Shown here piece after piece: positions 34,140 to 39,860 of a DNA stretch of 39,860 nt; within the stretch, counting starts at the first letter, position 1, and each line of letters starts with the position of its first letter. The notes beneath the pieces were generated by a model. The model had not been told where the DNA came from and ran no database searches. It was given only the letters and a program-made list of their open reading frames with translations. Source of the DNA: Streptococcus sinensis (GTDB lineage Bacteria > Bacillota > Bacilli > Lactobacillales > Streptococcaceae); NCBI RefSeq assembly GCF_000767835.1, contig NZ_JPEN01000068.1, positions 86,089-125,948 of the forward strand. The letters are read 5' to 3'. A program made the translations under genes and the position numbers.

Positions 34140-36035
34140 TCACACCTTCTCCGCCAGTTCTTCCCATTCTAGCATGGCTTCTTCTTGTTTGGCGGTCAGC
34201 TGGTCGATTTGCTGCTGGCTCTCCATCAGTTCGCCAGCGTCATTAGTGGCCTCCATGGCTTCCTGAAGCTGACTGATCTGGCTGTCCAAGTCCTCAATTT
34301 GCACTTCCAGTTGTTCTAGGCGGCGGGCCAGCCGGCGCTGTTCTTTCTGGTTTTCCTTTTGAAGCTGATAGTCATTGGCAGGGGCAGGCTTGTCAGGACT
34401 AGTCTGCTCCGTCTCCTCACGCAAGGCTTCCTGCTCTGCCTTTTTCTCCAGATAGTAGTCATAATCACCCAGATAAAGGGTGGAACCTGTTTCAGAGAGC
34501 TCAACAATCTGGGTGGCCACACGATTGATAAAGTAACGGTCATGGCTGACAAAGAGCAGGGTGCCGTCAAAGTCAATCAGGGCATTTTCCAGCACTTCCT
34601 TGCTGTCAATATCCAAGTGGTTGGTCGGCTCGTCTAGGATGAGGAAGTTGTTGTTTTCCATAGACAGCTTTGCTAGAAGCAGACGCGCCCGCTCTCCACC
34701 CGACAGCATGCCGACCGATTTCTTGACATCGTCACCTGAAAAGAGAAAGGCCCCCAAGCGATTGCGAATTTCAACCTCTGGCGTCAGCTTGAAGTCGTTC
34801 CATAGCTCGTCAAGTACCGTATTGCTGGCAGTCAGTTTGCTCTGGGTCTGGTCATAGTAGCCCACTTCCACATTAGCTCCCAGCTGCTCCTTGCCTCTGA
34901 TGAAGGGCACTTGACCGATTAGTGATTTAATCAAGGTCGTCTTTCCAATCCCATTTGGTCCGACAATAGCTACCGCATTAAACTTGCGAATGTCAAGGTT
35001 GATCGGCTCTGACAGGACTTCCTCTCCATAGCCAATAGCCGCATTTTCCAAGGTCAGCACAACATTGCCCGAAACCTTATCAGCTTTGAAGGTCATATTG
35101 GCTGAGCGACCGCCGGTTTCTGGTCTGTCCAAACGCTCCATCTTTTCCAGCTGCTTGCGGCGGGACTGAGCCCGCTTGGTTGTGGAGGCTCGGACTAGAT
35201 TGCGATTGACAAAGTCCTCCAGCGCAGCGATTTCTTTCTGCTGCTTTTCGTAGTTCTTAGCTTCGGTGGCTAGCTTCTGCTCCTTTTGGACCACAAAACT
35301 GGAGTAATTTCCCACATAGCGATCCAAGGAATGCTTGGTCAAATCCAGCGTGATGGTCGCAACCTTGTCTAAGAAATAGCGGTCGTGGCTGACGATAATC
35401 AGGGCACCGCTGTAGTTGACTAAGTAAGTCTCTAGCCAGGCAATGGTCTCGATATCCAAATGGTTGGTCGGCTCGTCCAGGACCAGCAGTTCTGGCTTTT
35501 CCAAAAGCATCTTAGCCAGAGCCAGACGGGTATTCTGCCCGCCTGAAAGCTCAGAAATCTTCATCTGCCACATGGACTGGTCAAACTTGAAGCCATTCAA
35601 AATAGCTCGAATATCGGCCTCGTAGGTAAAACCACCTTTCTGGCGAAAGTCCTCTGACAGCTGGTCATACTGGGTCATGAGAGCAGTCAGGTCTTCCCCT
35701 GACAATTCTCCCATTTGCAGCTCCATCTGCCGCAAGCGTTTTTCTTGCTGACGCAGACTATCAAAGACCAGGAGCATCTCGTCGTAGATAGTATTCTCCG
35801 ACTCAAAGCGGCTGTCCTGAGCCAGATAAGATAGGGAAAGGTCTCGTTTTTTATTAATCTGACCAGAAGTAGGCTCTTCCTCGCCCACCAAAATCTTGAG
35901 CAGGGTTGACTTCCCAGCTCCGTTTTTACCGACCAGAGCAATCCGGTCGCCTTCATCCACCTGCAGGTTAATATTGTTAAAAAGAAGCTCCCCTGCAAAA
36001 GAGCGTTCAATCTTGCTTGCTTGTAAAATAATCAT
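34140..36035 (-). CDS. ABC-F family ATPase (Uup/YdiF-like)
   Basis: 631 residues, two ABC domains in one chain and no membrane helices. Domain 1 has Walker A GKNGAGKST near 36-44 and signature LSGGQNTRLALAKML near 165. The ABC-F linker with RASTTKRAQSRRKQLEKMERL follows. Domain 2 has GPNGIGKTT near 345, LSGGERARLLLAKL near 435 and a DEPTNHLDID Walker B. The C-terminal coiled coil (QLEVQIEDLDSQISQLQEAME) is of the YdiF/Uup type. ABC-F proteins bind the ribosomal E site and relieve stalled translation; some confer antibiotic resistance, but nothing here indicates that. It has a TGCTATAAT box 6 nt before its ATG and no Shine-Dalgarno. Confidence 0.92.
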   Translation of the reverse strand: MIILQASKIERSFAGELLFNNINLQVDEGDRIALVGKNGAGKSTLLKILVGEEEPTSGQINKKRDLSLSYLAQDSRFESENTIYDEMLLVFDSLRQQEKRLRQMELQMGELSGEDLTALMTQYDQLSEDFRQKGGFTYEADIRAILNGFKFDQSMWQMKISELSGGQNTRLALAKMLLEKPELLVLDEPTNHLDIETIAWLETYLVNYSGALIIVSHDRYFLDKVATITLDLTKHSLDRYVGNYSSFVVQKEQKLATEAKNYEKQQKEIAALEDFVNRNLVRASTTKRAQSRRKQLEKMERLDRPETGGRSANMTFKADKVSGNVVLTLENAAIGYGEEVLSEPINLDIRKFNAVAIVGPNGIGKTTLIKSLIGQVPFIRGKEQLGANVEVGYYDQTQSKLTASNTVLDELWNDFKLTPEVEIRNRLGAFLFSGDDVKKSVGMLSGGERARLLLAKLSMENNNFLILDEPTNHLDIDSKEVLENALIDFDGTLLFVSHDRYFINRVATQIVELSETGSTLYLGDYDYYLEKKAEQEALREETEQTSPDKPAPANDYQLQKENQKEQRRLARRLEQLEVQIEDLDSQISQLQEAMEATNDAGELMESQQQIDQLTAKQEEAMLEWEELAEKV

Positions 36036-36041
36036 AAGACC

Positions 36042-36050
36042 ATTATAGCA
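36042..36050 (-). promoter_or_regulatory. Extended -10 box abutting the ABC-F ATG
   Basis: On the minus strand TGCTATAAT ends at 36042; GGTCTT then leads straight into the ATG at 36035. No Shine-Dalgarno exists between them. The -35 position has only TAGCTC. Confidence 0.6.
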
Positions 36051-36177
36051 GATTTCTAGGTGCAGAGCTATTAGCTTCGACTAAAAAACACAACCGAAAC
36101 TATCTGTCTCTCAAGCCAATTCAAAGGAAAATTTCAAATTTTTCCAACGAAAACTCAGTCCAGCCAACCCCGTCCAA

Positions 36178-36212
36178 TGATTCTATACCAGACCACTCCT
36201 GCTATAGAATCA
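36178..36212. repeat. Perfect 10-bp inverted repeat upstream of the ABC-F gene
   Basis: TGATTCTATA (36178-36187) and TATAGAATCA (36203-36212) are exact reverse complements around 15 nt. It lies between the lacG end and the ABC-F promoter. On the plus strand AGTTTTTATG follows, so a weak terminator is possible; an operator or cruciform is equally open. Confidence 0.5.
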
Positions 36213-36234
36213 AGTTTTTATGCATGAGCACATC

Positions 36235-36266
36235 AAAAAAGCCGAAAGAGTTCAACTCTAACAGCT
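36235..36266 (-). terminator. Terminator of the lac operon
   Basis: On the minus strand an AAGCTG...CGGCTT stem with inner AGAG/CTCT closes on TTGAA and is followed by TTTTTTG. It lies 8 bases after the lacG stop at 36274. Confidence 0.75.
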
Positions 36267-36273
36267 TTACTTT

Positions 36274-37692
<1,419 letters not shown>

Positions 37693-37700
37693 TCAATAGC

Positions 37701-37754
37701 ATTTGAGATGAGGTCAAGCTTGACTAGATCTTATCAAGTTGCTTCATCTCAAAT
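37701..37754 (-). promoter_or_regulatory. Intercistronic hairpin between lacE and lacG
   Basis: ATTTGAGATGA (37701-37711) and TCATCTCAAAT (37744-37754) are perfect 11-bp arms around a 32-nt loop holding a nested CTTGA/TCAAG pair. It ends 9 nt after the lacE stop and precedes the lacG ribosome site. There is no T tail, so RNA stabilisation or processing is more likely than termination. Confidence 0.6.
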
Positions 37755-37762
37755 AAACAGAT

Positions 37763-39475
37763 TTAGTTGTTAAATTGCTCCTGAACGAAGGCTAACGCCC
37801 CTTTACCATCACGGGTTAGTTTGATGTATTGGCCACCTTCTGTTTTAGCTAGTTTGATACCCAATTTATCCGTTTCCGCCTTCATGTCTTCAAAGTTGGA
37901 AGCAACTTGAGGGGCCAGGATAACCAGGTCAAACTCAGGTAACATCTCACGGTGAGCACCATAACCGCCCGCCGCTGCTTTCACAGGAACCTTGTATTCA
38001 GCTGCTGCTTTATTCAAAGCGTTAGCCAGCAATCCGCTGGTACCGCCACCTGCACAGAGCACCAGAACATTGGTCTCTTCGCTAATATTGTTTTGCGCTG
38101 GAGCTTCTTCTGCTACAGCTCCTGCATTGGCTTTATCGAGAATAGCATCTGCTTTAGCAGTGTTGAAATTCGCTGCAACTTTTTCTTTCAATTCATCATT
38201 TGATTTTCCAGAACGTTCGTCTTCCAGAATTTGTTCATCATAAACTTTAACGAATGGATAGTAGATGATAAAGTCTACTGCAATCAAAGTTGCTGCCAAA
38301 ACTACAGACAGAAGTTGGAAGTTGGTTCCAAGAATAATACCCAAAGGTCCTGGAGTCGTCCAAGGCAGGTTAGCTGTAAAGCTGTTCATACCCAGAATAT
38401 CAATAAAGAATTTGAAAATCCAGACATTGGCAATTGGCGCCAAGATAAATGGAATAAAGAAGACTGGATTCAATACGATTGGAGCGCCAAAGAGGATGGG
38501 CTCATTTACCCCAAAGAAAGTTGGTACGACAGACGCACGGCCGATAGCCTTATTACGTTTAGACTTACAGATCCACATGAACATGAATGGGACAATCAAG
38601 GTTGCACCTGTACCTCCCATAGTAACGATAAACATTTGTGTACCAGATGTCAAAATCTTATCTGCGTGTTGTCCTTGTTGGAGAAGCTGCAGATTGACCT
38701 CCGCATTGGCATAAGTGATGGCCGCAATCGCTGGCTCAACGATAGAAGGACCATGGATCCCCACAAACCAGAAGAAGGCAAATGCTCCAAAGATAAGGGT
38801 GATCCCTAGATAACCATCAGCAGCTGAGAAGAGCGGTGCAAAGAATTTACCAACTGACTCGGCCAAACCAGCACCGACAAAGTTCCGTGCGAGAATATCT
38901 AAGACATAAAGTGATACAACAGAAAGAGTGAAAGGAATGACGTCTTTAAAGACTTGTGAGATATTCGGCGGAACCTCGTCTGGCATCCGAATGGTCACAT
39001 TATTCTTCACACAGACCTTATAGATATTGACAGTTACAAAGGCTGAAATGAAGGCTGTTAGCAGTCCTTTAGTACCCAGGAAACCAGTCGCAAAACCATT
39101 TTCTATCGGATCAGCTGCTAGCAGCAATAAACCAACAATAGCTGCCAGAAGTGTAGACATATAGTTGATTTGATTGGTTTTCTCCATGCTTCGATTGACA
39201 GAATCGGTCAAAGATTTAGCCGTTGTACCAGCTACCAAAAGAGCTAAAATCCCCATAGAGTAACCGTAAGGTTTCATCAGGAGCGCTTCAATATCTTTTG
39301 GCCACTGGAAGCCCCATGAATTTGGCACATAAGTAATCAGGATAAAGATGGAGGAGAAAAGAATAACTGGCATCCCTGCGATAAAACCATCACGGATAGC
39401 CCGCAAGTAGATGTTACGTGATAGTTTTTCAAAGAAAGGCTTCCCTTTCTCAATAATTCCAATAAGTTTGTTCAT
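37763..39475 (-). CDS. lacE: Lactose-specific PTS EIICB component
   Basis: 570 residues. The EIIC membrane domain occupies about 1-440, with GHIGPS-like [17 protein letters not shown] near 240 and [16 protein letters not shown] near 320. A flexible linker rich in Ala/Glu (about 440-465) leads to an EIIB domain whose phosphorylated Cys474 sits in [14 protein letters not shown]. LacE transports lactose as lactose-6-phosphate, with phosphate passed from LacF. Its ATG overlaps the lacF stop (TAATG) and AGAGGAG in lacF is the ribosome site. The domain order C-B matches the lactose/chitobiose family. Confidence 0.95.
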   Translation of the reverse strand: MNKLIGIIEKGKPFFEKLSRNIYLRAIRDGFIAGMPVILFSSIFILITYVPNSWGFQWPKDIEALLMKPYGYSMGILALLVAGTTAKSLTDSVNRSMEKTNQINYMSTLLAAIVGLLLLAADPIENGFATGFLGTKGLLTAFISAFVTVNIYKVCVKNNVTIRMPDEVPPNISQVFKDVIPFTLSVVSLYVLDILARNFVGAGLAESVGKFFAPLFSAADGYLGITLIFGAFAFFWFVGIHGPSIVEPAIAAITYANAEVNLQLLQQGQHADKILTSGTQMFIVTMGGTGATLIVPFMFMWICKSKRNKAIGRASVVPTFFGVNEPILFGAPIVLNPVFFIPFILAPIANVWIFKFFIDILGMNSFTANLPWTTPGPLGIILGTNFQLLSVVLAATLIAVDFIIYYPFVKVYDEQILEDERSGKSNDELKEKVAANFNTAKADAILDKANAGAVAEEAPAQNNISEETNVLVLCAGGGTSGLLANALNKAAAEYKVPVKAAAGGYGAHREMLPEFDLVILAPQVASNFEDMKAETDKLGIKLAKTEGGQYIKLTRDGKGALAFVQEQFNN

Positions 39476-39792
39476 TATTTTGCTCCTCTTTTGTATAATT
39501 CAATCATGTGTTTCATCAAATCCTTGAGCAACAAGGTTGTCATCAGGTGATCTTGACCGTGCATCATGGTCACACTGTAAGCCAAATCTTCACCTGATGC
39601 TTCTTTGGTCAGCAGGTCTGTCTGAGCGTGGTGCGCTTCAATAATACAAGCATTAGCTTCTTCTACCAAGCTTTCTGCTCGGTCAAATTCTCCTGCTTGA
39701 GCTGCATTCAATGCTTCCAACAATTTGGAACGAGCATCACCTGCGTAGGCTACGATTTCAAAACCAAGTAATGTAATTTCTTCTCTGTTCAT
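39475..39792 (-). CDS. lacF: Lactose-specific PTS EIIA component
   Basis: 105 residues, the all-helical trimeric EIIA-Lac fold. The phosphorylated His78 lies in [10 protein letters not shown] and Asp81 in the same motif is the metal ligand; both positions equal those of characterised lactococcal and staphylococcal IIA-Lac. It passes phosphate from HPr to LacE. AAGG lies 8 nt upstream. The operon continues into lacE with an overlapping start. The expected upstream lacT antiterminator or lacR/lacABCD genes fall outside the window. Confidence 0.95.
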   Translation of the reverse strand: MNREEITLLGFEIVAYAGDARSKLLEALNAAQAGEFDRAESLVEEANACIIEAHHAQTDLLTKEASGEDLAYSVTMMHGQDHLMTTLLLKDLMKHMIELYKRGAK

Positions 39793-39860
39793 AATAGAAC
39801 CTTATATTTATATTAGCGGGTAGCTTCCGCCAGTATAAACCCTTTCTTAATTATTTTATA
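39793..39860. other. lacF upstream sequence, cut by the window end
   Basis: Contains a short stem GCGG (39816-39819) / CCGC (39827-39830) and an A/T-rich flank. It may be part of a LacT-type antitermination or terminator structure, but only the last part is visible and I cannot assign it. Confidence 0.3.

Noticed and set aside
36178-36212. The 10-bp inverted repeat as a clear terminator for lacG
   Set aside because: A better minus-strand terminator lies nearer the lacG stop at 36235-36266. This repeat has its T-run on the plus strand.

Overview
The window looks like chromosomal core sequence from an oral Streptococcus of the mitis/sanguinis/gordonii type. The evidence is the set of streptococcal gene blocks (pavA end, lysS, hprK-lgt, murM/murN-like pair, glmM-cdaR-cdaA, murT-gatD, lacFEG), AGGAGG-type ribosome sites, TGnTATAAT extended -10 promoters and moderate-to-low GC. 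I saw no prophage, integrase, transposase, tRNA, rRNA or CRISPR array. Species assignment is inference only.

Layout. 1-156 is the 3' end of an NFACT/PavA fibronectin-binding protein gene. 476-4108 (+) holds a DUF368 undecaprenyl-phosphate translocase (PopT family), a YbaK/EbsC deacylase, a histidine phosphatase and lysS. 4214-7306 (-) is a three-gene MacAB-like efflux pump. 7517-10727 (+ except ydbC) has glutathione reductase, a 36-residue membrane peptide, BioY, a PC4-like ssDNA-binding protein (-) and a small unknown protein. 10873-13248 (-) is a pair of U32 proteins resembling the tRNA hydroxylation proteins TrhP2 and TrhP1. 13378-15619 has DUF3270 (+), a C39-like lipoprotein, YtxH and DUF948 (-). 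15632-17339 (-) is lgt and hprK. 17866-20562 (-) is a Ca2+ P-type ATPase behind a yybP-ykoY Mn2+ riboswitch. 20753-21157 (-) is DUF1934. 21275-25852 (+) is an HD phosphohydrolase, a Cof-type HAD phosphatase and the MurM-like and MurN-like transferases. 25968-28952 (-) is the cdaA-cdaR-glmM operon, divergent from murT-gatD-lapA-like (29059-31462, +). 31477-33600 (-) is an Rgg-like regulator followed by an MFS exporter. 34140-36035 (-) is an ABC-F ATPase. 36274-39792 (-) is lacF-lacE-lacG, the lactose PTS and phospho-beta-galactosidase.

How the genes fit together. Many genes serve the cell envelope: carrier-lipid recycling (PopT), UDP-GlcNAc supply (GlmM) tied to c-di-AMP synthesis (CdaA/CdaR), lipid II amidation (MurT/GatD), peptide cross-bridges (MurM/MurN) and lipoprotein lipidation (Lgt). 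HprK and lacFEG belong to PTS sugar use and its control. The riboswitch and ATPase couple Mn2+ sensing to Ca2+ export.

Less ordinary signals. There is a decayed tandem array with a 41-bp period between the Rgg-like gene and the ABC-F gene. Four genes have an extended -10 box only 6-7 nt before the ATG and no Shine-Dalgarno, so they may be leaderless. A 50-bp perfect palindrome lies between lysS and the efflux operon. Two convergent gene pairs have both stop codons inside the arms of one shared terminator hairpin. A structured candidate RNA lies downstream of gor, and a nested inverted-repeat element lies at 13703-13861.
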